DNA of 64,000 nucleotides, from contig NZ_JAUCBZ010000015.1 in assembly GCF_034676545.1 (NCBI RefSeq), forward strand, positions 651,001 through 715,000, read 5' to 3'. This stretch comes from Pararhodobacter sp. (GTDB lineage Bacteria > Pseudomonadota > Alphaproteobacteria > Rhodobacterales > Rhodobacteraceae). The notes under the pieces are model-generated. The model had not been told where the DNA came from, ran no database searches, and saw nothing but the letters and a program-made list of their open reading frames with translations. Numbering within the stretch: the first letter of the stretch is position 1; each line of letters opens with the position of its first letter. The position numbers and the translations under genes are program-made. Shown here one piece after another: positions 17,958 to 25,658 of this stretch.

Positions 17958-17961
17958 GTCG

Positions 17962-17969
17962 TTAACCAT
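17962..17969 (+). promoter_or_regulatory. TTAACCAT half-site upstream of galU
   Basis: The octamer TTAACCAT equals the CtrA half-site class known from Caulobacter. It precedes the fuller candidate box at 18043. Short motif, so only weak support. Confidence 0.25.
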
Positions 17970-18042
17970 CGACACCGGAGACAGGTTGTATTTCCGCGAA
18001 AAGAGCACAAAACACCCTGTTTCCGGCCACAAACGCGCCCCG

Positions 18043-18058
18043 TTTACCCATCATTAAC
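18043..18058 (+). promoter_or_regulatory. Candidate CtrA box upstream of galU
   Basis: TTTA-N7-TTAAC at 18043-18058, one mismatch from the CtrA consensus TTAA-N7-TTAAC, about 55 bases before the galU start and therefore in promoter range. If real it would tie UDP-glucose supply to the CtrA regulon. Only a sequence match. Confidence 0.35.
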
Positions 18059-18111
18059 CAACTTGTCGGCGGGAGATGCCCGTCAGAGAAAAGCACAAGT
18101 GGGATATTCCG

Positions 18112-19005
18112 ATGAAGACCAAAGTTACCAAAGCCGTGTTCCCCGTCGCTGGTTTGGGCACCCGTTTTCTGCCTGCAACGAAATCAATTCCAAAAGAAAT
18201 CCTGACGCTGGTTGACCGTCCGTTGATCCAGTATGCGATCGACGAAGCACGCGACGCCGGTATCACTGAATTCATCTTTGTCACCTCGCGCGGCAAAAGC
18301 GCGCTTGAGGATTACTTTGACCGTGCGCCCGAGCTGGAAGCCTCGCTGCGCGCCAAGAACAAGACCGATCTGCTGGATATCTATGACAAGACCTGCATGG
18401 ACTCGGGCGCCATCGCCTATGTGCGCCAGAATCAGGCGCTGGGCCTTGGTCACGCGGTCTGGTGCGCGCGCAATCTGATTGGTGATGAGCCCTTTGCCGT
18501 GCTGCTGCCCGATGACGTGATTGCCGCGGAAAAGCCCTGCCTTGCGCAGATGGTCGACGCCTATGCCGAGACCGGCGGCAATATGGTCGCCGCGATGGAG
18601 GTGCCCGCCGACAAGATCTCCAGCTATGGCGTGCTGGATGTCAATGCCTCGATCTCGCCGACGCTGAAGGTCAAAGGCATGGTCGAAAAGCCGGCTCCGG
18701 GCACCGCGCCCTCGAACCTGGCCGCGATTGGCCGCTATATCCTGTCGCCGCAGATCCTCAAGAACCTTGATGGTCAAGGCACGGGCGCGGGCGGCGAGAT
18801 TCAGCTGACCGACGCGATTGCCAAGGAAATCGAACAGTCGAACAACGTCTATGGCTACCGGTTCCAGGGCCAGCGGTTCGATTGCGGCACCAAGGCCGGG
18901 TTCTTGCAGGCCACCGTTGCCTTTGGTCTGGCCCGCCCCGAGCTGCGCGATGAGTTGGAAGACTACATCTATGACATGATGGCGATGCGTCAGGCGGCTG
19001 AATAA
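18112..19005 (+). CDS. galU: UTP-glucose-1-phosphate uridylyltransferase GalU, 297 aa
   Basis: Makes UDP-glucose from UTP and glucose-1-phosphate, the precursor of surface glycans. N-terminal nucleotidyltransferase motif VFPVAGLGTRFLPATKSIPK, then LTLVDRPLIQYAIDEA and the C-terminal GQRFDCGTKAGFLQATV all match GalU. I chose ATG 18112 because the conserved N-terminus starts there (MKTKVTKAVFPV). An in-frame ATG at 18076 is preceded by GGGAG at an impossible one-base spacing. Followed by a repeat and GT2 genes. Confidence 0.96.
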   Translation: MKTKVTKAVFPVAGLGTRFLPATKSIPKEILTLVDRPLIQYAIDEARDAGITEFIFVTSRGKSALEDYFDRAPELEASLRAKNKTDLLDIYDKTCMDSGAIAYVRQNQALGLGHAVWCARNLIGDEPFAVLLPDDVIAAEKPCLAQMVDAYAETGGNMVAAMEVPADKISSYGVLDVNASISPTLKVKGMVEKPAPGTAPSNLAAIGRYILSPQILKNLDGQGTGAGGEIQLTDAIAKEIEQSNNVYGYRFQGQRFDCGTKAGFLQATVAFGLARPELRDELEDYIYDMMAMRQAAE

Positions 19006-19033
19006 GCCCGGATGGATCGGAAAAGAGACAAAA

Positions 19034-19110
19034 GGGGGGGCTTGCAGCCCCCTCTTCGCCTTTGGCGAATTCACCCCCGCGAGTATTTCAGGCAAGATGA
19101 ATTCGAGAAG
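19034..19110 (+). repeat. Intergenic double-hairpin repeat, copy A
   Basis: Just after galU. Stem 1 is GGGGGCT-TGC-AGCCCCC (19036-19052). Stem 2 is TTCGCC-TTT-GGCGAA (19055-19069). Then a conserved tail TTCACCCCCGCGAGTATTT and GGCAAGATGAA. Stem 1 could end galU transcription. The same layout recurs at 26956-27016 (minus) and 29026-29088. Confidence 0.75.
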
Positions 19111-19120
19111 GGGAGACTCG

Positions 19121-20143
19121 ATGTCCAGACTGCGCAAGTTTTGGGGGGCGGTTCAGTGGCGGCGGCGACGTCAGGTCCGGATCCTGCGCGCGTGGCGCAA
19201 GCGCCGCGAGATCGTGTCGCTGGTGGATCGCACCGAGTCGATCCGGCCCGGCGCGATCTTGTTGTTTTGCACTTTGCGCAACGAATCCCTGCGTCTGCCG
19301 CAATTTCTGGCGCATTATCGCGCGCTGGGCGTGTCACAGTTCCTGATCGTCGATAACGACTCTACCGATGGCAGCCGCGCCTATCTGGGTGATCAGCCGG
19401 ATGTCTCGCTGTGGCACACGACCGCCAGCTACCGCGACTCGCGGTTCGGGATGGACTGGTTGCAAGGGTTGCTGATGAAATACGGTCACGGGCATTGGTG
19501 CGTGACCGTGGATGTCGATGAGCTGCTGATCTATCCGCATCACGAGGCGCGCCCGTTGAAGGCGCTGACCGATCATCTGGAGAGCGAAGGCGAGGCGACC
19601 TTTGGCGCGCTGATGCTGGATCTTTATGCCAAAGGGCCGATTGATACGGTGCGCTATTCGCCCGGCCAGCATCCGGCCGAGGTGCTGAACTGGTACGATG
19701 CGGGCAATTACACCATCACCCGCAAACCGGGCCTTGGCGCGTTGTGGATCCAGGGCGGCCCGCGGTCGCGGCAGTTTTTTGCGGATCGTCCGGAACGCGG
19801 CCCGACGCTGACCAAGGTGCCGCTGGTGAAATGGCACTGGCGCTATCTGTATCTGAACTCGACGCATACGCTTTTGCCCCGGCATTTGAACGCGATTTAC
19901 GACACCGATGGCGGCGAAAAACTGTCTGGCGTCTTGTTGCACACCAAATTCCTGCCCGAGATCACCGGAAAATCGCGTGAGGAAAAGCAGCGCCGCCAGC
20001 ATTTTGGCGATCCGGCGGTGTTTGACGCCTATTACGACGCGGTGATTGCCGCGCCTGACTTGTGGACGCCCGCTTCGACCCCATATCGCGGGTGGCAGCA
20101 ACTTGAGGCCGAAGGGCTGATGTCACGCGGAGGCTGGGGATGA
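19121..20143 (+). CDS. Glycosyltransferase family 2 protein, 340 aa
   Basis: GT-A-like transferase of the Glyco_tranf_2_4 type. After a basic N-terminus it has LLFCTLRNESLRLPQFLAHY, FLIVDNDSTDGSRAYL and VDVDELLIYPH, giving the metal-binding DVDE motif. ATG 19121 has GGGAG 5 bases upstream; the in-frame ATG at 19097 has none. A paralogue (frameshifted) lies at 20860-21863. Both are probably inverting transferases with the same type of acceptor. The stop overlaps the next gene's start by ATGA. Confidence 0.85.
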   Translation: MSRLRKFWGAVQWRRRRQVRILRAWRKRREIVSLVDRTESIRPGAILLFCTLRNESLRLPQFLAHYRALGVSQFLIVDNDSTDGSRAYLGDQPDVSLWHTTASYRDSRFGMDWLQGLLMKYGHGHWCVTVDVDELLIYPHHEARPLKALTDHLESEGEATFGALMLDLYAKGPIDTVRYSPGQHPAEVLNWYDAGNYTITRKPGLGALWIQGGPRSRQFFADRPERGPTLTKVPLVKWHWRYLYLNSTHTLLPRHLNAIYDTDGGEKLSGVLLHTKFLPEITGKSREEKQRRQHFGDPAVFDAYYDAVIAAPDLWTPASTPYRGWQQLEAEGLMSRGGWG

Positions 20144-20754
20144 CCGACAAGCAAGATCATTGGAATGCCGTCTACGGCGCGCGCACCGAATCCGCGCTGA
20201 CCTGGTTCGAGGAGTCGCCCGCCGTCTCGCGTGAGATGATGGTGCAGGCGGGGATTACGCCCGGCGCGCGTGTGCTGGATGCCGGGGGCGGGGCGTCGCG
20301 GTTGGTGGATACCTTGCTGGACGACGGCTTTACGGACCTCACGGTGCTCGATCTCTCGGCCGAGGCGCTGAAGGTCTCGCAGGATCGCCTGGGTGCGCGC
20401 GCGAAAGCCGTGCAGTGGATCGCCGCCGATATCACCGACTGGCAACCCGAAGGCCCCTATGATCTGTGGCATGACCGCGCTGTGTTTCATTTCCTGACCG
20501 AGGCAGCGGATCGCGCCGCCTATATCCGCACGCTGACGCAGGCGCTCAGGCCTGGTGGCGTGGCGATCATCGGCACCTTTGCGCTGGATGGGCCGGAAAA
20601 ATGCAGCAACCTGCCGGTGATCCGCTATTGCGCTGACGGTCTGGCGCAAGAACTGGGCGCGGGATTTGCGCGTATCACCTGCCGCGCCCATACGCATCAA
20701 ACGCCGATGCAGCGCACGCAATCCTTTACCTTTTGCACCTTTCGGCGGCGCTGA
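20140..20754 (+). CDS. Class I SAM-dependent methyltransferase, 204 aa
   Basis: Rossmann methyltransferase. Motif I is ARVLDAGGGASRLVDTLL (residues ~45-62), followed by LTVLDLSAEALKVSQDR and a YDLWHDRAVFHFL strand, the pattern of small-molecule methyltransferases of the UbiE/TehB type. ATGA overlap with the upstream GT2. It sits between two paralogous GT2 genes, so methylation of a glycan residue or a lipid carrier is possible, but the substrate is unproven. Confidence 0.8.
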   Translation: MTDKQDHWNAVYGARTESALTWFEESPAVSREMMVQAGITPGARVLDAGGGASRLVDTLLDDGFTDLTVLDLSAEALKVSQDRLGARAKAVQWIAADITDWQPEGPYDLWHDRAVFHFLTEAADRAAYIRTLTQALRPGGVAIIGTFALDGPEKCSNLPVIRYCADGLAQELGAGFARITCRAHTHQTPMQRTQSFTFCTFRRR

Positions 20755-20859
20755 CCCCCGGTTTGCGCCGCAAAGTTGTTTTTCGTTTTGATCCTGTTCA
20801 CCAACGCGTTAGACGAGGCAAAACACGGGCAGAACAAGGGTGGGTTGCGGTTGGGGGTT

Positions 20860-21863
20860 GTGTCATCATACCGCCTGCGCTGGATGCGAAAACGCTGGTT
20901 GTGGCGGGCGCGCCTCAAGGCGCGGGCGTTGACGCCCGTGCAGGACCGCACCAAATCGCTGACGCCGCGCAGCTTGCTGTTGTTCGCCACCCTGCGCAAC
21001 GAACGCGCCCGCTTGCCATATTTCCTGAAATATTATCGCGATCTGGGGATCGAGCAATTCCTGATCGTTGACAACGGCTCGAATGACGGCTCGCGCGACT
21101 ATCTGGCTGCGCAGCCCGATGTGTCGGTCTGGACCACGAATGCCAGCTACAAAGACGCGCGGTTCGGCATGGATTGGCTCAATGCCCTGCTGCGCAAACA
21201 TGCGCATGGGCGCTGGGCGCTGGTGGTCGATGTCGATGAGTTCTTCCTTTATCCGTTTTGCGACACCCGGCCTTTGCGCGCGCTGACCGATTGGCTCGAT
21301 GATGCCGGGTTGCGCAGCTTTGGCACGCTGTTGCTGGATATGTATCCGCGTGGCCCGGTCAGCGATCACCCCTGTATCGAGGGGCAAAACCCGTTCGAGG
21401 TTGCCAACTGGTTTGACAGCGCAAATTATTCCATCACGCGCAACGGCCAATACCGGAACCTGTGGGTTCAGGGTGGCCCGCGTGCGCGCGCGCGTTTTTC
21501 ACCAAGACGCCACGCGCCGCACCGGCGCTCAACAAGGTGCCGTTGGTGAAATGGGATCGCGGTTATGCCTATGTCAGCTCGACGCATATGCTGCTGCCAC
21601 GCGGGTTGAACCTGACCTATGATACGCTGGGCGGTGAAAAGGCCTCGGGCTGTTTGCTGCATGCGAAATTCCTCTCGACGATGGTCGACAAAGCCACCGA
21701 AGAGCTGGATCGAGGCCAGCATTACGCCGGGGGCCGCGAATATCGGGCCTATGCCGAGGGTCTGGAGGATCACACCGATCTGTGGAACAAATGGTCGGAG
21801 CGGTTCATCAACTGGCGGCAGTTGGAGATCATGGGCCTGATGTCGAAAGGAAACTGGGCGTGA
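20860..21863 (+). pseudogene. Glycosyltransferase family 2, paralogue of the 19121 gene, frameshifted
   Basis: From GTG 20860 the protein reads MSSYRLRWMRKRWLWRARLK, then LLFATLRNERARLPYFLKYY and LVVDVDEFFLYPF, closely parallel to the 340-aa gene upstream. The frame breaks in the CG-rich run at 21484-21494 (GCGCGCGCGCG): after GGPRAR it should continue AFFTKTPRAAPALNKVPLVKW, which is present two frames away. Removing one CG dinucleotide restores a 333-aa protein ending at 21863. Causes could be a sequencing error, slippage of the dinucleotide run, or true inactivation. The downstream gene starts at the stop (GTGA), as expected if intact. Confidence 0.8.
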
Positions 21864-23557
21864 GCGGGCAACTGGGGTTTGTCATGCTGGTGCACACCGC
21901 GCTGGACCGTGCCGCACAGGTCGCGCGTTTTGTTGCCGCGTCGGGCAATCCGCTGGTCATTCATGTCGATGCCTGCGTCGGTGCCGATCAGCACGGCAAG
22001 CTGGTGCAGGCCGTCGCCGATTTGCCCAACGTGCGGTTCAGCCGCCGCCGGCATTGCGAATGGGGCACCTGGTCGCTGGTCGGTGCCTTGCAGACCGCTG
22101 CCGAGCAATTGCTGAATGCGTTTCCGGACGTGCAACACGTCTACGCCATGTCGGGCGCCTGCCTGCCGTTGAGACCGATCGCCGAGCTTGAAGCCTGGCT
22201 CAAGCGTCATCCTGACGCCGACTTCATCGAATCCGTCAACGTCGGCGATGTGAATTGGACCAAGGGCGGGCTGTCCGAAGAGCGTTTCACCCTTTATTTC
22301 CCCATCGGCTTCAAGCGCAACAAATGGGTGTTCGACCGCCTTGTCGATGCGCAACGTCTGCTGCGCATCAAGCGCGAGATCCCCGACGGGCTGACGCCGC
22401 ATATCGGCTCGCAATGGTGGTGCCTGACGCGCGAAACCCTCAGCGGCATTCTGCGCGATCCGATGCGCGCGCATTATGAGGGGTATTTCAAACGCGTCTG
22501 GATTCCGGATGAAAGCTATTTCCAAACCCTCGTGCGCCTCCATGCCCGCAAGATCGAAAGCCGCTCACCAACCTTGGGGAAATTCGATCACCAAGGCCGC
22601 CCGCATGTGTTCTACGACGACCATCTGCAACTGCTGCGGCGTTCGGATTGTTTCATGGCACGCAAGGTTTGGCCCGGTGCCGACCGTCTGTATACCCATT
22701 TTCTGACGCCACGCGACGCGCCGCAATCCAACGCCGAACCCCAACCCAGCCGCATCGACCGCCATTTTGCCCGCGCCACGCTGCAACGCATTCGCGGGCG
22801 TGCGGGCCTGTATATGGCCAGCCGTTTTCCGGGGAAAAACCGCGAAAACGGCAAGACCGCCGAGCCCTATTCGGTGTTCCAGGGCTTCACCGAGGTGTTT
22901 CAGGATTTCGAAGGCTGGCTCTCGACCGTTGCCCATTGCCGGGTGCATGGGCATCTGTTCGCGCCGGGCAAGGCCGAATTTGCGGGACGCGAGAAGATCT
23001 TTACCGGCGGTCTCAGCGACAGCGCCAGCCTGCGCGACTATAACCCGCGCGCCTTTCTGACCAATCTTCTGTGGTCCACGCGCGGCGAGCGGCAGTGCTT
23101 TCAGTTCGGCCCCGCCGACACGCAGGGTTGGAATTTCGACCTGCTGACCTTCATGGCCTCTGATTCCAATGCGCAGATTTCGGTGATTTCCGGCGCTTGG
23201 GCGGTGCCCTTGTTCCGCTCCGGCGGCGATTTTGCGCAACTGCGGCGTGAGGCCGCGCGCTTGCAACGCATCGAGACGCAGATGCTGGACCGGCTGCAAA
23301 CGCCCGAGGTGCGCGCCCGGATCCGTATCTGGACCATGGCCGAATTCCTTGAAAACCCCGCCGAGCCGCTGCACACCTTGTTCGACGAAATCGCCCCGCA
23401 TTCTCAGGCGCGCTTGATGCGCATTCCGGATCTGGTCGATCTCTCAGGCTTCGGCACCTTCCTGCAAGAGCTGCGCAATCAGGGGATGCAGCCCTTGCTG
23501 ATGGGTGATTTCCCGTTGAACCCGATCAGCCCCGACCCCTCGCACCGGATGAAATAA
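21860..23557 (+). CDS. GT14 (core-2/I-branching)-like transferase with DUF5927-like C-terminus, 565 aa
   Basis: GTG start overlapping the previous stop. The N-terminal half (residues ~1-270) resembles beta-1,6-N-acetylglucosaminyltransferases: LGFVMLVHTALDRAAQVARF, CEWGTWSLVGAL, VYAMSGACLPLRPI, and SQWWCLTRETL followed by IPDESYFQTLV. The C-terminal half (~280-565), with GREKIFTGGLSDSASLRDYN and LLTFMASDSNAQ, looks like DUF5927, a fusion partner I recall from Rhodobacterales. It would add a branching sugar in the same glycan as its GT2 neighbours. Followed after 3 bases by the sulfotransferase-like gene. Confidence 0.8.
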   Translation: MSGQLGFVMLVHTALDRAAQVARFVAASGNPLVIHVDACVGADQHGKLVQAVADLPNVRFSRRRHCEWGTWSLVGALQTAAEQLLNAFPDVQHVYAMSGACLPLRPIAELEAWLKRHPDADFIESVNVGDVNWTKGGLSEERFTLYFPIGFKRNKWVFDRLVDAQRLLRIKREIPDGLTPHIGSQWWCLTRETLSGILRDPMRAHYEGYFKRVWIPDESYFQTLVRLHARKIESRSPTLGKFDHQGRPHVFYDDHLQLLRRSDCFMARKVWPGADRLYTHFLTPRDAPQSNAEPQPSRIDRHFARATLQRIRGRAGLYMASRFPGKNRENGKTAEPYSVFQGFTEVFQDFEGWLSTVAHCRVHGHLFAPGKAEFAGREKIFTGGLSDSASLRDYNPRAFLTNLLWSTRGERQCFQFGPADTQGWNFDLLTFMASDSNAQISVISGAWAVPLFRSGGDFAQLRREAARLQRIETQMLDRLQTPEVRARIRIWTMAEFLENPAEPLHTLFDEIAPHSQARLMRIPDLVDLSGFGTFLQELRNQGMQPLLMGDFPLNPISPDPSHRMK

Positions 23558-23560
23558 CCC

Positions 23561-24964
23561 ATGGCTTTCGAGTATTTCGTGATCCTCGCAGAAATGCGTA
23601 CCGGGTCCAACCTGTTGGAATCCAACCTCAATGCCATCGACGGCATTGACTGCCACGGCGAGTTGTTCAACCCGGTGTTCATCAACACCGCGGGCACCGA
23701 CACCTACCACGGCGTCAGTTTGGCGCAGCGCGACGCCGACCCTTGGCTCTTGCTGAACACTCTGCGCGCGGGCGGCAAGCGGCGCATGGGATTTCGGCTG
23801 TTCCACAATCACGACCCGCGCATCTGGCAACACGCGCTTGGCGATCCCGCTTGTGCCAAGATCATCCTGACGCGCAATCCTCTGGAATCCTACGTCTCGC
23901 GCAAGATCGCGGCGGCGACGAACCAATGGCGGCTGGGCAATGTCAAACACCGCAAACAGACGCAGATCGCCTTTGACGCCACCGAGTTCGAGACCCTCCT
24001 GACCCGCCTGCAACAGACGCAACTGGAGATTCAGCACAGCCTGCAAACCACCGGGCAAACCGCATTTTATATCGGCTATGACGATGTCAACGATCTGGAC
24101 GTGTTGAACGGCCTGGCGCGCTGGCTCGGTGTCGGCGCGCGGCTGACGGACCTGCCGCGCACCTACAAAAAGCAGAACCCCGAACCGCTGGAGCAGAAAC
24201 TCAGCAACCCGCAAGATCTCGCGCCCGGGCTTGCGCGCATCGACCGTTTCGACCTGGGCCGCACACCCAATTTCGAAATCCGTCGTGGCCCGATGCTGGA
24301 TGTTTGCGTCGCCGGGGCGAAGACGCCGCTGCTGTTTCAACCCCTGCGCGGCGCTCCGGAAAGCAGCGTGATCCGCTGGCTTGCCGCGCTCGATGGCGTG
24401 CCCGAACACGATCTGCCGCGCGACTTCGATCACGGGCGGCTGGCACAATGGCGCAGCGCCAACCCCGGCTTTCGCAGTTTCGCGGTGCTGCGCCATCCGT
24501 TGAAACGCGCGCATTCCGTGTTCTGCTCCAAGGTCTTGACCGGCCAATTTGCCGAGGTCCGCGAGCATATGGCGCGGCTGTTTGGCGTCAATCTGCCCGA
24601 CGATCCCGCGACCCTGCCCGCCGACCAGCACCGCGACGCGTTCAAAGCCTATCTGCGCTTCACTGCTGCCAGCCTGTCGGGTCAAACCGGGTTGCAGCCT
24701 TGGCCGATGTGGGCCACGCAGGCCGCGATCCTTGATGGGTTTGCACAGGTCGCAATGCCCGACGCCATTCTGCGCGAGGACACGTTGGCACATGATCTGG
24801 CGTGGTTGGCGCGCCGCGTTGGTCATCTGAATCCGCCAGCCTACACGCCCGAGGAACCCGCAAGCGCCATTACCCTGGATCAGATTGTGGATGAGGAGAT
24901 CATCGGCCTGGCCAAAGACGCCTATCGCCGGGATTACGCGCAATTCGGCTTTGCCGAAACCTGA
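23561..24964 (+). CDS. Two-part sulfotransferase-like protein, 467 aa
   Basis: The N-terminal half has an Stf0/NodH-like PAPS site: the 5'-phosphate loop EMRTGSNLLESNL (Arg13-Asn17) and the 3'-phosphate segment ILTRNPLESYVSRK (Arg105-Lys115). The C-terminal half (residues ~225-467) shows FAVLRHPLKRAHSVFCSKVL, like the second helix of family-2 sulfotransferases, but I do not see a clear second 5'-loop. At 467 residues it is much longer than single-domain enzymes (about 250-300), so it may be a fused or degenerated pair. Likely sulfates a sugar or lipid in the adjacent glycan pathway. CysQ at 17160 would clear the PAP by-product. Confidence 0.75.
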   Translation: MAFEYFVILAEMRTGSNLLESNLNAIDGIDCHGELFNPVFINTAGTDTYHGVSLAQRDADPWLLLNTLRAGGKRRMGFRLFHNHDPRIWQHALGDPACAKIILTRNPLESYVSRKIAAATNQWRLGNVKHRKQTQIAFDATEFETLLTRLQQTQLEIQHSLQTTGQTAFYIGYDDVNDLDVLNGLARWLGVGARLTDLPRTYKKQNPEPLEQKLSNPQDLAPGLARIDRFDLGRTPNFEIRRGPMLDVCVAGAKTPLLFQPLRGAPESSVIRWLAALDGVPEHDLPRDFDHGRLAQWRSANPGFRSFAVLRHPLKRAHSVFCSKVLTGQFAEVREHMARLFGVNLPDDPATLPADQHRDAFKAYLRFTAASLSGQTGLQPWPMWATQAAILDGFAQVAMPDAILREDTLAHDLAWLARRVGHLNPPAYTPEEPASAITLDQIVDEEIIGLAKDAYRRDYAQFGFAET

Positions 24965-24985
24965 CGCGGGGCGTCAAAACAGTAT

Positions 24986-25011
24986 GGGGGCTCCGATTGC
25001 CCGGAACCCCC
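24986..25011 (+). terminator. Hairpin after the glycan operon
   Basis: GGGGG-C-TCCG, loop ATTGCC, CGGA-A-CCCCC (with one internal mismatch), followed by CTTCTCCC. It lies 22 bases after the sulfotransferase-like stop and is a reasonable end for the 19.1-24.9 kb transcript. Confidence 0.6.
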
Positions 25012-25155
25012 CTTCTCCCACATGCCCTTCGCACCACATGTGAAGTCTCGGTCTGTCCGGGGCCATCCTAGCCCGCAAGAACACCCTGCCATCAGCGCGC
25101 CGGTCATGCAAACAAAGAGCGCGCAGCATTTTGTTCAAATGCCACGCATTGACCC

Positions 25156-25497
25156 TCAGGCGTAAACCGATTCCTTGCCGAAATGCTTGGTCAACATATA
25201 GTAAACCACGGCGCGATATTTGTTGCGCTCGGATTTGCCATAGGTGTTGATCACGGCGGCAATGGCCTCGTCCAGCGCGGGTCCGTCCGTCAGGCCCAGC
25301 TTCTTGATCAGGAAGTTCTTTTTCACGGTCTCGATCTCGCCGGGCTGGCTACCCGCCACGGTCGAGGCATCTGCGTCGTAAATCGACGGCCCGCAGCCGA
25401 TCGTGACCTTGGTCAACAGCGCCATATCGGGCTGCATCCCGCATTTGTTCTTCAGATCGTCCGCGTATTTCGCGATCAGCTCATCCCGACGTCCCAT
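25156..25497 (-). CDS. DUF2853 family protein, 113 aa
   Basis: Small cytosolic protein with the DUF2853 pattern: MGRRDELIAKYADDLKNKCG at the start, IGCGPSIYDADAS in the middle and NKYRAVVYYMLTKHFGK near the end. Length is normal for the family. No catalytic residue can be assigned and function is unknown. It stands alone, with the hairpin at 24986 on one side and 160 bases of non-coding DNA before the lytic transglycosylase on the other. Confidence 0.85.
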   Translation of the reverse strand: MGRRDELIAKYADDLKNKCGMQPDMALLTKVTIGCGPSIYDADASTVAGSQPGEIETVKKNFLIKKLGLTDGPALDEAIAAVINTYGKSERNKYRAVVYYMLTKHFGKESVYA

Positions 25498-25658
25498 GCA
25501 TTCTACTCCCTGTGCAAATGGTAAAAACTTGACAGGGGCGAGAATAGGAACGCATCACCCCCACCTGCAAGCGCAAACCTTCGGTCAGGGCCGGTAAACG
25601 CGCATTAAGCCGCGTTGCAAGGAAAACACCCGCGCCAGAGCGACCCCGACCGCCAAAA

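Noticed and set aside
17052..18032. Extension of the ABC-2 permease frame to 18032 (600 codons)
   Set aside because: The extension is antisense to cysQ; the membrane domain starts at ATG 17051.
20860..21863. Programmed ribosomal frameshifting in the second GT2 gene
   Set aside because: The run is CG-repeat, not a slippery heptamer, and there is an excess of two bases rather than a shift site; slippage or sequencing error is more likely.
23444..24943. A 499-codon minus-strand open frame across the sulfotransferase-like gene
   Set aside because: Antisense to a gene with recognisable PAPS motifs; no motif of its own.
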